Positions 28,901 to 35,643 are shown, counted from the stretch's first letter. The stretch is DNA of 64,000 bases from Limosilactobacillus balticus (GCF_014145615.1 NZ_JACIVH010000062.1:1-64000), one strand, 5' to 3'. The notes: generated from the letters alone by a model not told the origin. Numbers and translations: made by a program.

Positions 28901-31897
28901 ACCAGCAATCATAAATTTAGCAGTTACTGTTCTAGTTTCGGTTTTATTTGGAACATAGAAAATAGTGTGAACAGGTTGAGCTTCATAAAAAGATGCAGCT
29001 GTAGTATATGCAGTCGAATCTTTAGAAACATCAGTAGTACTGCCATTCCAGCTAGGAAAGACAAATTGATTAGCTGGAATTTTATCAGTGTTTGAAGCAG
29101 GACCACCAGTATAAGCTGTATACCCAGTCAAGATCGGTACATCTGCAGTTACACTAGCCCATTCCTGTGGTAAGTTAGTCCAAGTACCAGAAACCACACG
29201 GTAACCAGGAGTATTGCTATCGCCTTTTTTAGTATTCCATTGCCATGGACCATAGGTAATATCTCCAGTTGCCAAATCTTTTGTAGCTTGGCGAGTATAA
29301 TAAACATCTAAGACTGCAGAAGTAAAGGCGTTCCCATCTTCGGTATAAGTACCGTCCTCATTAACTTTAGTCTTAACATAATTTACTGTTACAGTCCTAG
29401 TTTCTTGTGCTTTTGGATCAGTATCGGTTACATTTTGAGTTCTATGAATTAAGTGAATAACAATATTTGCATCAAATAATGAAGGAGCTGCCTCAGATGT
29501 CCATTTATAATTCGGGATTGTCCAATTACAATCTGGCTTTGTGAACGGTATATTATAACTACCATTAAAGGTTACCCCAGCTGGTACTTCACTGACTCCA
29601 ACAGATTGATATGTTCCTGGATTTACGCCCTCTGGAAACTTAAGATCGTTACTATATCCACCGTTACCAGGATTTTTTATATCAAATTGAACAATCTGTT
29701 TATTTTCCGTATCGTCCCAGTAAGTAATTGTAAACTGCATTTGTTGAGTAACAGTAACATTAGCAGTAGCGGGAGCAGTTACGGCAGTGTATTGCTGGCC
29801 ATTCACAGAAACTGGATAAGTTGCAATAACTTTAACATTATATGTTCCTACTTGATTCCAGTTTGGTTCACTATTATCAGCAAATTTAAATGTAGTACCT
29901 GCCGGAAAATCAGCCACATTAGTAACCAAATCTTTAGCTGTTAAAGTCTTCCCCTTATAGGTAGTCTTATCTTGAATTTGAAGATTTTTCTTTTGATCTA
30001 CCGGGATAGTAACAACTTGGTATGTAGCAGTTGCATAGTTAACTAAGTGATTGTTGTGACCAGTTACATCATCAACAGGGTCAGTTGAAACTCTCTTTAA
30101 TACATAGTTATGTTCAGTAACATAATCCTCAAGTTTTTGATCAATCATGTCTTTGTAACTATTAATGGCATCCGTCATGTTACTTGCGCCAGCTGCATCA
30201 TAAACAACAGGGAACGAAATGGTTGTACTTTGCCCACTATCTGCATTATTAATAGTAATATTATGTGTATTATTGTTTTTATTGGATAAAAGAGTGTAGA
30301 GATTACCACTAGCTAAAATGATTGGCTGAGTAAAGCCACCATTAGCAATACCCAAAGTGTTTAACTTATTAGCAGTAAGTGTAGAGTTATTGCCGAGATA
30401 AACGACTGACTGAGTATTATTTATGACATTCGATGCACTGGTTACCTTACTAAAGTCCCAGTTAGAAAGATCAACATATTGAGCCGATGAACCAGCAAAC
30501 AAAACTGACATATTGGTAACATTGCTCGTGTTCCAGTTAGCAATCGCACTTGCATCAACCAATGATCCTTCATTAGCAAAAGTTGCGTAAAGATTAGTTA
30601 CCTTACTGGTATTCCAGTTTTCCAAACCATGCAGGCTAGTTAGAGCCTGGTTAACATTAAATGCCTGATTCAAATCAGTTACATTGCTAGTATCCCAATT
30701 AGCTAATGCACTAATGTCAGTCAGATAATAATCATTCATAAAAATGACGCCCATGTCAGTTACATGGCTTACATTCCAATTTTCTAGACCTTGTAAGTTC
30801 GTAAAACTATTATTAGCAAATGCAGTGTTGAGTTTTTGTAAACTATCAGTCTTCCAATTGCTTAAAGGAGAAAGATCTGTAACTTTGTTAACATTGTTGA
30901 AAATCCGAGTCATATTCGTAACTTTTTGAACATCCCAATTTTCCAAACCAGTTAAGCTAGTCAAGCCCGTCGCATTTTGGAATAGAAGGGACATATTAGT
31001 CACATTGGAAACATCCCAATCGCTGACTCCAGTCAAAGATGCTAGCTTAGTAGCACCACTAAAAGTGTTCTGCATTGAAGTAGCACTACTAGTATCTAAA
31101 CTATTGGTATCTAAATTAGTCAAAATAGTGTTCTTTTGGAAAGTACCATTTAAATTAGTACTTGCGAGCTTAATCTTCTTGTCATCAGTCTTACTAAAAG
31201 CAATCGTAGTAGCATTTTGCCAGCTTTTAATTAAATCGTTAGAGATCGACACTTGAAGATTATTAGTTGATTTTCCAGCTTGCTCAAAGTCAGCTTCATT
31301 AGGCACAATAATATGAGTTTGATCCCCAGTATAGCCAGTTAATTGGTAATAATTACTTCCATTAAACGTTGTATTCTGTCCTGTCCACTTAGAAGTATCT
31401 AATGTCCCCCAAGTAGCAGAATCATATCCACCGTTAGTAGTAGTGGCAGCAGCTTGTGTTGTTGCAACCTGATTAGTATCTGCCGTAGTTTCTACATCGA
31501 GAGTAAGCAAAGCATTTTTATTTTCTTCATTATTAGTTTTACTTGTAGAAGAATTGGAATTTGAGCTTTCAGTATTCTGAGCAGTTGTAATCTTTTGTTC
31601 ACTGGTTTTAGTAGTATCATCTACAACAGTTTTCTTCGTTTCATCAGTATTTTGGGCAGTCTCAACCACTGAACTTTGCGTTTGCGCCGGTTCTGAAATT
31701 GAAGTGACAGAATCGCTATCTGCTTGAGTTGTTGTTGGGGTAGTCGTATCTGCTTGGACACTAGCATTTACTACTGCAGTTGCCCCAAAAGCCAACATAA
31801 ATGTGGCACAAGCGGTAATCCACTGTTTCTTAGCCTTATATAATTTATAATTCTTATTTTTTGGAGTCATGCTCCGTAAAGGATTATTTTTACTCAT
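19994..31897 (-). CDS. Giant LPxTG surface protein with BspA-like, Rib-like, MBG-like and MucBP-like domains, 3967 aa
   Basis: This is a cell-wall-anchored surface protein, probably an adhesin. ATG at 31897 follows GGGGGAG. The N-terminus has a KxYKxGKxW-like export signal (KLYKAKKQW, with Lys for the usual Gly) and a hydrophobic helix, ending near residue 50; this signal class is often linked to accessory SecA2 export. Then: Ser/Thr/Asn-rich region to about 150; BspA-like/DUF285 repeats (NWDTSNVTNMS type, about 240-500); a Rib-like domain (about 630-720); a region with three 'TRTVTxxx' beta segments; about 18 MBG-like repeats of 75-110 residues (about 1240-3040), each starting 'ITKAxAxIxxxGxxxxxYxG'; four MucBP-like modules (about 3110-3830); Pro-rich spacer; LPQTG at about 3931 with hydrophobic helix and basic tail. 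Domain types come from recognised motifs; the ligand is unknown. The different signal and repeats set it apart from its two neighbours. Confidence 0.93.
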   Translation of the reverse strand: MSKNNPLRSMTPKNKNYKLYKAKKQWITACATFMLAFGATAVVNASVQADTTTPTTTQADSDSVTSISEPAQTQSSVVETAQNTDETKKTVVDDTTKTSEQKITTAQNTESSNSNSSTSKTNNEENKNALLTLDVETTADTNQVATTQAAATTTNGGYDSATWGTLDTSKWTGQNTTFNGSNYYQLTGYTGDQTHIIVPNEADFEQAGKSTNNLQVSISNDLIKSWQNATTIAFSKTDDKKIKLASTNLNGTFQKNTILTNLDTNSLDTSSATSMQNTFSGATKLASLTGVSDWDVSNVTNMSLLFQNATGLTSLTGLENWDVQKVTNMTRIFNNVNKVTDLSPLSNWKTDSLQKLNTAFANNSFTNLQGLENWNVSHVTDMGVIFMNDYYLTDISALANWDTSNVTDLNQAFNVNQALTSLHGLENWNTSKVTNLYATFANEGSLVDASAIANWNTSNVTNMSVLFAGSSAQYVDLSNWDFSKVTSASNVINNTQSVVYLGNNSTLTANKLNTLGIANGGFTQPIILASGNLYTLLSNKNNNTHNITINNADSGQSTTISFPVVYDAAGASNMTDAINSYKDMIDQKLEDYVTEHNYVLKRVSTDPVDDVTGHNNHLVNYATATYQVVTIPVDQKKNLQIQDKTTYKGKTLTAKDLVTNVADFPAGTTFKFADNSEPNWNQVGTYNVKVIATYPVSVNGQQYTAVTAPATANVTVTQQMQFTITYWDDTENKQIVQFDIKNPGNGGYSNDLKFPEGVNPGTYQSVGVSEVPAGVTFNGSYNIPFTKPDCNWTIPNYKWTSEAAPSLFDANIVIHLIHRTQNVTDTDPKAQETRTVTVNYVKTKVNEDGTYTEDGNAFTSAVLDVYYTRQATKDLATGDITYGPWQWNTKKGDSNTPGYRVVSGTWTNLPQEWASVTADVPILTGYTAYTGGPASNTDKIPANQFVFPSWNGSTTDVSKDSTAYTTAASFYEAQPVHTIFYVPNKTETRTVTAKFMIAGGDKDGQSFAPDAQIQVFYDQTGTIDPTTNKVVYSGKWQWDKSKGDTANLGFHVISGNWNFENGGQFTVTPPNGGSDYVIANINSTGTYTTINFANPNYNSNTVFTTNNASQWYARNELTTYYVPKSLVEKTINRVINITMPNNPGTPSITQTTTQSATITRPVKVNADDSGVVFDGFSGSGWTTGEWPRYNTIPSITPYTRIIKQIVTNPDGTTTETTLNIIYPRPIPSQKVTVDTLPTVINVTFTATATATLSGENQSTYTGNQITVNDLNNGDGDAPIMAVIIGPINVTPSLEAGWVEFSSDNGKTWSLDMPTNVGTYKLRWSDQGKEAIIQQCGNNSTKWTDADGNSTFTGTATYIITPASATCTLSNQTSGNYTKVYDAQPTTSIDPSKFKFTTYFDNREVVLNTTGLTSDSYEWVDASGNPISNPENVGTYYVKLKDSALATLQKDNPNFTLTNTGLAVYTITQAQADGVLGGANSRLYNGQTITTAEVNSNGQIRVTVNFPGVTDANKTYILKDGDYTWNSGSAPSNVGSYTITLTPTGISNIEKYILSLAGYGQNNTSNVVFADNAFTGSANYDIDKAQATATIGGNYERPYNGQVIQGTTVYGKITWTAHDTTNDVDFTLNHDLSANDYAWYTKSGDQYVKFEGRPVNVGTYYLILNKDYVDKLNKENPNYNFTDINGAFTYVINKATATLNISGNQSNEYNGQPVTIDYKNFPLSITTNNGVTIDLPENVNLSADDIVITNTAGEVVSQPTTIGTYTISLTDNGLKKFESQTDNYNWNKAGFGTLSITRNANVSVALSGNENIVYTGSTAVIDPANFKIELGNGLTYQLQAGDLQFVNTAVGANTNVGTYKVELSDQGRANIAQVQADNYGYDFSKAGFGTVTITKAIPSASFRGTAEKIYDGTPINGYTPIVTITAPGNNSLTLTTGDFEWVKDGKTYTTAPSDVGTYTVQLTQTGINKVKAVNANNLDWSNVQVTGSGTYTIKPANALITLPNTSTQTITWTGKPATINPADFIPEITTNNPNEGTITLPSTLQLTASDYEFLQDGKVISAPSEIGTYQVRLTQAGWQKVQDSITGNTNYAWNYQGEGNYHIEKATATITLEGSGSTIYTGNPVVIPNTNGVVNGISVELSNGQTYSLQPEDLEFVDSQGNQVAVPTNAGSYKVKLTNTALGQIRNLESNHYNYTYNNDAVAFTVEKATAEVGVIGTQNSTYTGKVVDLSTGNFQVVIITNNGQPLNYNLQAGDLMTTVPAPTDAANYDVYLSDQGKKHLEAINSNYDWTFTNTPALLSITPAELTVGIVGTASSVYDGNPVKITNQDQMKDLKLRWGGYDSAPDGVKFTLQPSDVVINGGADAIETGKYSITLSAAAIKRLNQENPNYDITQSTKDLAQYIIYARKGRITLSGTQTTPYGRQVVIDPTKFTIALTDTMNGKDILYPTPLSVGDLQFKDTQYSDNNLPTQVGNYELVPTQKLYNALKEYYPDYDFGDSKSEEFAATDGTIGNENSDITSDSDNTDVDKQHTKGANYIITPVDAYISLNGSESVRYTGEDQPIDYSKYSVSISGLVNRDNYNYTLQDGDLEFVGTTPNEVGNYQVKLTKQALENIRKLNSLDYNWLLSDDANTAPFDVIQMPVTITVSDKATVPTIIYGEATTLNQNDYTISVKTADGEILDYTPAAGDLQFENGTPTSVGTFEVILSNQGLQNIEKHFGTKNYTYTSTGNGSFIIKKASAGIRIVSNGSDSMVYNGESPNLNVDNYKLEITTNNGQVINIPLAAGDLVFSAGSNPVDAGSYNVTLSQNALNKVKQDHPNYDWSNPVAGTYTITKASADVTTSGSYEVLYNGQTPVINVDKITNNIATNNGVNLMAPTLSANDYEWVDETGKVIGKPINVGTYYLKLKDSSQSKIATNNNYIWNFSGLASVTISKANATIGFNGNQETPYTGSAVTLDPDKFEVKLSNGQTYNLTDKDIQVVGNPVNVGTYQVELSQTGIDAIKAADSNYNYSYDGSQGLLVIIPAKTNATISGSQTTQDLELDPHNYSVVVVLNGQQQTITGLTASDFVFSKDGHPAQLTEAGTYDVELSGDVINKIRHENPNYNIDFSSTAIFTLGNSSQTINYVDADNNVISSVNIDGHIKGTKLPFTPEIPVGWVASDPSDVPTEIIVDNGTTLIMIKHGTTNVDHNNPVPEGEKTPTGKEIDGAHENELNQAITRTINVINPDGTKSTEVQTAKIYRDASYDDVTGQVTYGEWLTANWKEFIPAEVKGYTASEEVIPAVEVKNGQKDETIEVTYTANEQSGIISYQDKEGNEISTSPLSGKTGEAVAVKPEIPAGWQLVPSQEVPKTVTATAEGIPTVVIQVEHGTTIVTPETPTTDIPTGKVPGNPSKNYPTMEQLTVTPTRTINIKYPSGEEQSIPQKVTFTRTAIFDEVTGEIKYTAWRSQGSLQWANYQPVTVTGYVPSQKIVSAMTVNADTPNETVNITYDKVPVPQEGQEIISYQDANDQIINTQIITGEENSDVSFKPEVPTNWQVVGKLPQSVKITGGTTVIVIEPATTPIQERKVVKRIIIEHLPSGDKQTVQKVVLTGIGTKNLVTGEVIDIKWENSKFVAFTPETVAGYTPSQGIIAAQTVTGTTTDETIDITYTPDEQTGFIIYRDENGSDISQTALQGKTDETVVVNLAVPAGWQLVPGQSIPTTVIANDEDIPDVVVLIEHQVTIVKPGEEAPTGKVPGNPSTTYEKMESLTKEVIRLITIKLPDGQRRVITQTVKFIRTATFDAVTGKVTYSSWQANGSTEWPTYSVPEIDGYIASQTIVPTEMVVPSDQNKNIEIEYAKDNRPSEPIKPVMPITPEQPTNPSQPVTPIQPTEPSVPTKSIVPTSNGDKQVTDDQPKNKPVERVIQHVTNQHFASRRLVQIPIKGKSKANVLPQTGNDQNNNSLFGFAFATLAGIFGLAGMQKKKREK
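22780..28190 (-). repeat. About 18 tandem MBG-like repeats
   Basis: Units of roughly 230-330 bp recur. Each encodes 'xYTGxxVxIxxxxFxVxLxNGxTYxLxxxDLxFVxxxGxxVxxPTxVGTYxVxLTxxGLxxIxxxNxNYxWxxxGxGTYTIxKA'-like features. Sequence identity is lower between these repeats than between Mub repeats, suggesting an older expansion. Confidence 0.75.
30390..31180 (-). repeat. BspA-like (DUF285) leucine-rich repeats
   Basis: About ten copies of a 23-25-residue unit with consensus 'LENWDTSNVTNMxxxFxxxxxLTSLxG' lie in the N-terminal third of the third adhesin. Such repeats form a curved solenoid used for protein or matrix binding in related surface proteins. Confidence 0.8.
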
Positions 31898-32034
31898 AAG
31901 ATCTCCCCCGTTTCTTAGTCATTTATCTTCTTATAATTATAGCCTAATCCCAATCCTTTTAAATTAGTTTTTTATCATCCTATTAATTTAATAGGCAAAC
32001 AGAATTTATACTTGACATTCTTAAGAGCAAAATT
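31898..32034 (-). promoter_or_regulatory. Promoter region of the third adhesin with a palindrome
   Basis: The minus strand shows a TATAAT box (about 31936-31941) before the GGGGGAG ribosome site, and a near-perfect 17-bp palindrome CCTATTAATTTAATAGG (31979-31995) just upstream of the likely -35 position. The palindrome is a candidate operator. Confidence 0.4.
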
Positions 32035-32073
32035 AATAAAAAACGAATGGTCGCTTTACGCTTAATACCATCC
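32035..32073 (-). terminator. Intrinsic terminator of the 41-aa gene
   Basis: On the minus strand, GGATGGT (32067-32073) pairs with ACCATTC (32045-32051) and is followed by GTTTTTTATT. It lies 15 bp past the small gene's stop. Confidence 0.65.
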
Positions 32074-32087
32074 GCTACCGCAATACA

Positions 32088-32213
32088 TTAGTCATTGCTT
32101 TTCGTTGTTTCTTTCGGTTGCTTCTTTGCAAATAGGTGATACACAAGTCGGGCAACCAGTGCTTGTAAAACAATCGTGACTACGCTTTGTGCAAGTTTTC
32201 TTTCCCATTTCAT
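32088..32213 (-). CDS. 41-aa hydrophobic/basic small protein
   Basis: This short reading frame encodes 41 residues: a charged start (MKWERK), a central hydrophobic helix (SVVTIVLQALVARLVYHLF, about residues 10-28) and a Lys/Thr-rich polar tail (AKKQPKETTKSND). The ATG is preceded by AAGGGAG at good spacing, a TATAAT box lies about 60 bp upstream (32274-32279, with TTAAAC 18 bp before it), and a terminator follows, so it looks like a complete stand-alone gene. I do not recognise a family. The shape fits a single-pass membrane peptide; a type I toxin or regulator of a membrane enzyme are possibilities only. Direct evidence is the complete set of expression signals. Confidence 0.65.
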   Translation of the reverse strand: MKWERKLAQSVVTIVLQALVARLVYHLFAKKQPKETTKSND

Positions 32214-32378
32214 AATTTTAGCTCCCTTATTCAAATCATGCCTTGTAGTTAAAACTAAACTTCTATCACTTTAATTATACTCGCTTTTTATTACTTTGTT
32301 TAATAGAGTCTCCTATCTAAACATTGAATAAAATTATTAATTATCATAATAGTCTTTAATTTGCCAATATAAGCACAA

Positions 32379-32420
32379 AAAAAGCCCCTTTTATTCGAAA
32401 ATTACGAATAAAAAGGGCTT
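32379..32420 (-). terminator. Terminator of luxS-metQ
   Basis: A 16-bp stem with one mismatch (32382-32397 with 32405-32420) has a short loop and a seven-base T tract on the minus strand, 45 bp after the metQ stop. Confidence 0.85.
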
Positions 32421-32464
32421 AAAATTACCACAATGTTGTCTTTTGACTAATTATAATTTTATTA

Positions 32465-33328
32465 TTAATTTTCCAGATAATTTAATGGCTTATCAACATT
32501 AACCTTTGTTCCTTGATACTTTTTAGCAATCCATTGTTGTATTTGCTTATTATGGTAAAGCTTGACTAACTTCTTATATTCTTTATTATCACGATTCTTC
32601 TTAGCAGTTGCTAAAACATTAATGTTATCCTTCGTGCTTTGATCAACTTTTTCGTGATAAATAGAATCTTTCAACACATTTAAATGACCAGTTAAAGCAA
32701 TCGTATTACCGATTAATACTAAATCAGTTGACTTTAATATCCGTGGTCCGGTGGTATCATCAATTTCTTTAAATTGAAGGTTCTTTGGATTAGCCGCAAT
32801 CTCATTAGTTCCACTGGTTGCCCCAAAGCCCGGCTTCAATTTTATCAAGCCTGCACTTTGTAAGAGCAAGAGGCCACGCGCCGTGTTTGCTGGGTTATTA
32901 GCGATCGCAACTGTGGCACCATCTGGAATATCTTTAACACTCTTATACTTATCTGAATATAAGCCCATTGGTTCTAAATAGGTAGTTCCAATCGCCGCTA
33001 ATTGTGCTTTCTTATTTTCCTTATTATAAGCTTGCAGATATGACCATGATTGGAAAGCATTTACGTCAATTTCACCACTAGCAGTCGCCCGGTTTAAGGC
33101 TACGGGATCAGTAAAGCTCTTGACCTTAATCTTCAAGCCTTCACTTTTGGCCTGTTTACTATTTGCAATGTGTTGCCAAACTTGGACATCTGGGCCAATC
33201 GTTCCAACAGTAATCTCATCGTTGCGGGCAAACCCACCATTAGCGCCCACACTAAGTCCAGCCGCAACTAAAATCACTACTACAATACCAACAATCCACC
33301 AACCGGTATGCTTTTTCTTTCTCATCAT
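32465..33328 (-). CDS. metQ: MetQ/NlpA-family methionine-binding protein
   Basis: This is the substrate-binding subunit of a methionine ABC importer, working outside the membrane with MetN and MetI, which are not in this window. The protein is 287 aa; I chose the first of two adjacent ATGs at 33328 because AAGGGG lies 6-7 bases upstream. A basic N-terminus and hydrophobic helix (about 9-26) precede the NlpA domain (EITVGTIGPDVQVWQHI onward, with DVNAFQSWSYL and ATVAIANNPANTARGLLLL conserved). Oddly there is no lipobox cysteine after the helix, so it is probably anchored by an uncleaved helix rather than by lipid. It lies 115 bp after luxS, probably in the same T-box-controlled transcript, linking methionine uptake with SAM recycling. 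Confidence 0.88.
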   Translation of the reverse strand: MMRKKKHTGWWIVGIVVVILVAAGLSVGANGGFARNDEITVGTIGPDVQVWQHIANSKQAKSEGLKIKVKSFTDPVALNRATASGEIDVNAFQSWSYLQAYNKENKKAQLAAIGTTYLEPMGLYSDKYKSVKDIPDGATVAIANNPANTARGLLLLQSAGLIKLKPGFGATSGTNEIAANPKNLQFKEIDDTTGPRILKSTDLVLIGNTIALTGHLNVLKDSIYHEKVDQSTKDNINVLATAKKNRDNKEYKKLVKLYHNKQIQQWIAKKYQGTKVNVDKPLNYLEN

Positions 33329-33443
33329 AACTACCCCTTTACTTTTGTTTTCGCTATTCGTCATAACTAGTCGCAATAGCCAACGGGATTCGACATGTCG
33401 TTATTCTCGAGAAATCCTTAGTCAGCTTTTACCAAAATTATTA

Positions 33444-33920
33444 TTATTCAACCACGTGCCGTTCAAATGGCTGATCTGAAATCCCTTCATCAAGAATCTT
33501 CTTTGACCATTCCTTAGCAGAGAACAATGAATGATCACGGTAGTTACCACAAGATTCAATCGTTGTTCCCTGAACATCTTCCCACTTAGTCTTGTAGGCA
33601 ATTTCTTCAAGTGAAGACTTCAAGGCCTTGGCAACTTCAGTAGTTGAGTGTTCGCCCCACGTAATTAAGTGGAAACCAGTCCGGCAGCCGAATGGGGAAC
33701 AATCAATTACACCATCCAAACGGTCACGAAGCAAGCCAGCAAGTAAGTGTTCAATCGTATGTAAACCAGCAGTTGGAATTGCATTTTCATTTGGTTGGAC
33801 TAACCGTAAATCATAGTTGCTAATCTTATCTCCCTTTGCCCCTTCTTCAACGGTAATTAAACGAACGTAAGGTGCCTTAACCTTTGTGTGATCTAGTGTA
33901 AAACTTTCAACTTTAGCCAT
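33444..33920 (-). CDS. luxS: S-ribosylhomocysteine lyase (AI-2 synthase)
   Basis: LuxS cleaves S-ribosylhomocysteine to homocysteine and DPD, the precursor of autoinducer-2, in the cytosolic activated-methyl cycle. The protein is 158 aa, the usual length. Metal ligands are visible as HTIEH (H54, H58) and SCGNYRDH (C124), with catalytic Cys79 in FGCRTGF and Glu57. ATG at 33920 follows AAGGAGAG. A T-box leader at 33965-34245 lies directly upstream, so expression should respond to an uncharged tRNA, most likely tRNA-Met given the genes. metQ follows, consistent with a methionine-recycling unit. Confidence 0.97.
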   Translation of the reverse strand: MAKVESFTLDHTKVKAPYVRLITVEEGAKGDKISNYDLRLVQPNENAIPTAGLHTIEHLLAGLLRDRLDGVIDCSPFGCRTGFHLITWGEHSTTEVAKALKSSLEEIAYKTKWEDVQGTTIESCGNYRDHSLFSAKEWSKKILDEGISDQPFERHVVE

Positions 33921-33964
33921 AATAAATCTCTCCTTTTCTGCCTGACGAGGATGAATCTTGGAAC

Positions 33965-34245
33965 TAAAAAATCCCTAGGAACGGCACAATACAACCAATT
34001 CCTAGGGACGTTTAATCTTCATTAACGTGATACCACCCTAATTTAGCCCTATCTCACAATAAGGCCCGCAAGAAGTACATAAAAATACTCCAGCACGGTA
34101 ACGGGTGCTAATCGCTTGCTGCTAACATATATGCTCACAGCATCAGTCTGCTCCAAGACCATCTTCATTATTTGCTACCATACTAGTTCTCATCTTCCCT
34201 AGCTCTCTGTAATGGTATTAAATAATTACTCATCTTTTCTAAGCA
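33965..34245 (-). ncRNA. T-box leader controlling luxS-metQ
   Basis: On the minus strand the canonical T-box sequence AGGGTGGTATCACG is at 34039-34026. It is followed by a terminator stem (TCCCTAGGAA, 33972-33981, with 33999-34008) and a T tract. Upstream lie the stem I AGAGAG motif (about 34208) and GGTCTTGGAGC after an ATG (34162-34160), a candidate Met specifier codon; other triplets in the loop cannot be excluded by eye. In this class, binding of uncharged tRNA stabilises the antiterminator and allows transcription. Confidence 0.9.
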
Positions 34246-34266
34246 TTTTCTAATTTAATTATCATT

Positions 34267-34295
34267 ATAATATCCTTATCCTTACTAATTGTCAA
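34267..34295 (-). promoter_or_regulatory. Promoter of the T-box/luxS/metQ transcript
   Basis: Consensus -35 TTGACA (34290-34295), 17-bp spacer, -10 TATTAT (34267-34272) on the minus strand, placing the start of transcription just before the T-box stem I. Confidence 0.85.
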
Positions 34296-34309
34296 CACCT
34301 ATTTCAAAA

Positions 34310-34996
34310 TTATTCCCGATATAGCATTCTTAACGTTTTAGCATCATTTTTAGTTATTCCGTTTTTGATGTTTCGTGGGATCATCACACTATGTTCATAT
34401 TCTGGAGCATGGGCTAAACCAAGGGCATGTCCCAGCTCGTGTTGCGCAACCTCACTTCGAAATTCTTTATTAGTATAGTCTAACTGATTAGGGTCCAAAG
34501 TTGAGGTTGCCTTATGCAGGGTATTCGTAGTCGGATCATATTCAGTCCGGGTTGAGCCGAGTTCAGATGTTGTATAGCCAACACCATTGTTTCCTGTATT
34601 ATTTCGTGCTAAATCACCATCGGCCGCAATAATATTGGCCTCATCTTCATTCTTAGTCCAGCGGATATGAACTGCTTTCGTCTTATTCCACTTTTTGACC
34701 GCATCACGAAAAGCCCACTTTAATTTTGGATCAGCAGTTTCCATGTAAATAGTAATATTCCTTTTCTTCCACCTAAATCCTTCAAGCGGTGTCGGTGTAT
34801 TTTCTGGGATTCTTAGCCGTTCTGCATTTGGTCGTTGGCCGCCATTAGAAAACTGAAAATCATTACTATCAGAAGAATCCTGACTAAAAAATGATGATTG
34901 GAAAGGTTGGGAAGGCGCATCTGCATCAGCAAGGACATGATAATCGCTAATTCCAACCATCCCCGCGACTAAGAGTGCTACTAAAAATCGACGCAT
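34310..34996 (-). CDS. Secreted matrixin-like zinc metallopeptidase
   Basis: This is an M10/matrixin-type peptidase, probably acting outside the cell. The 228-aa protein begins with a hydrophobic signal (RRFLVALLVAGMVGI, about 2-16), then an Asp/Ser/Gln-rich linker to about 60, then the catalytic domain. The zinc site HELGHALGLAH (186-196) and the Met-turn in SVMIP (M205) are intact, and 'AFRDAVKKWN' and 'ADGDLARNNTGNNGVGYT' match the family fold. The start at 34996 is set by GGGG nine bases upstream. A YczE/YitT-like membrane gene ends 23 bp upstream, so the two are probably co-transcribed. The substrate is unknown. Confidence 0.88.
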   Translation of the reverse strand: MRRFLVALLVAGMVGISDYHVLADADAPSQPFQSSFFSQDSSDSNDFQFSNGGQRPNAERLRIPENTPTPLEGFRWKKRNITIYMETADPKLKWAFRDAVKKWNKTKAVHIRWTKNEDEANIIAADGDLARNNTGNNGVGYTTSELGSTRTEYDPTTNTLHKATSTLDPNQLDYTNKEFRSEVAQHELGHALGLAHAPEYEHSVMIPRNIKNGITKNDAKTLRMLYRE

Positions 34997-35019
34997 TTAA
35001 TCATCCCCATTCCATAAAG

Positions 35020-35634
35020 TTAGAAATGACAACACGGTTCGAGGCGTTCTTGCCAGAAACTGACAATCCAGTTCTGGGAGAAAAAGCCGATCACCGTTCC
35101 AATATTAAAAGCAAAGATTGCATGATTTTTAAGAGAACATAACAAGATAATAATAACGGGCAAAATAATATTAAAGTACTTCGTGAATTTAAGACTGGCG
35201 CGGCGCTTTAAATAGACTGTCAACTTATCATGCGGGTGAAAACAACAATCACACTGTTGATAAAGTGCATACCCGGCAAAGGCAATCACTAAGCCAAGCA
35301 GGTCAAAACCGAAACGCAGAAAAATGTTCATTGTAGCTATTCCCCAAAATCGCCATAAGTTCGCAAAGAGTTGCATGAAAATACTGTAGGGAACTAAAAA
35401 TGTTAACTCCCAGCCAAATTCTTTAGGAACAAATTCGCCAACCAAAAGAATATTAAGGGCAATGACAAATAGCCCCTCTGTAAAAATTGTCTCTGTCATA
35501 TTCCAGCCCATCATATGCATAATATTGACGATGGAGGCTGGCCAGGGCATACTCCCTAAGTTTGTTACAATCGTCATTGAATGACCAATTGAGTTTAAGA
35601 CAATCGCCAGTGCTAAAAATACATACCGACGCAT
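35020..35634 (-). CDS. YczE/YitT-like integral membrane protein
   Basis: A 204-aa membrane protein with about five hydrophobic segments, resembling the YczE/YyaS/YitT group, whose role is not established. I chose MRRYVF at 35634 rather than the ATG three codons upstream because the GGG ribosome site would overlap the first ATG. The start region (GGGATGAT then ATGCGTCG) closely matches that of the downstream matrixin gene. A cytosolic loop around residues 123-135 contains a Cys/His cluster (QQCDCCFHPH) and the C-terminus ends EPCCHF, so metal binding or disulfides are possible (inference). Close spacing to the metallopeptidase gene suggests they work together. Confidence 0.7.
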   Translation of the reverse strand: MRRYVFLALAIVLNSIGHSMTIVTNLGSMPWPASIVNIMHMMGWNMTETIFTEGLFVIALNILLVGEFVPKEFGWELTFLVPYSIFMQLFANLWRFWGIATMNIFLRFGFDLLGLVIAFAGYALYQQCDCCFHPHDKLTVYLKRRASLKFTKYFNIILPVIIILLCSLKNHAIFAFNIGTVIGFFSQNWIVSFWQERLEPCCHF

Positions 35635-35643
35635 TTTTATCAT

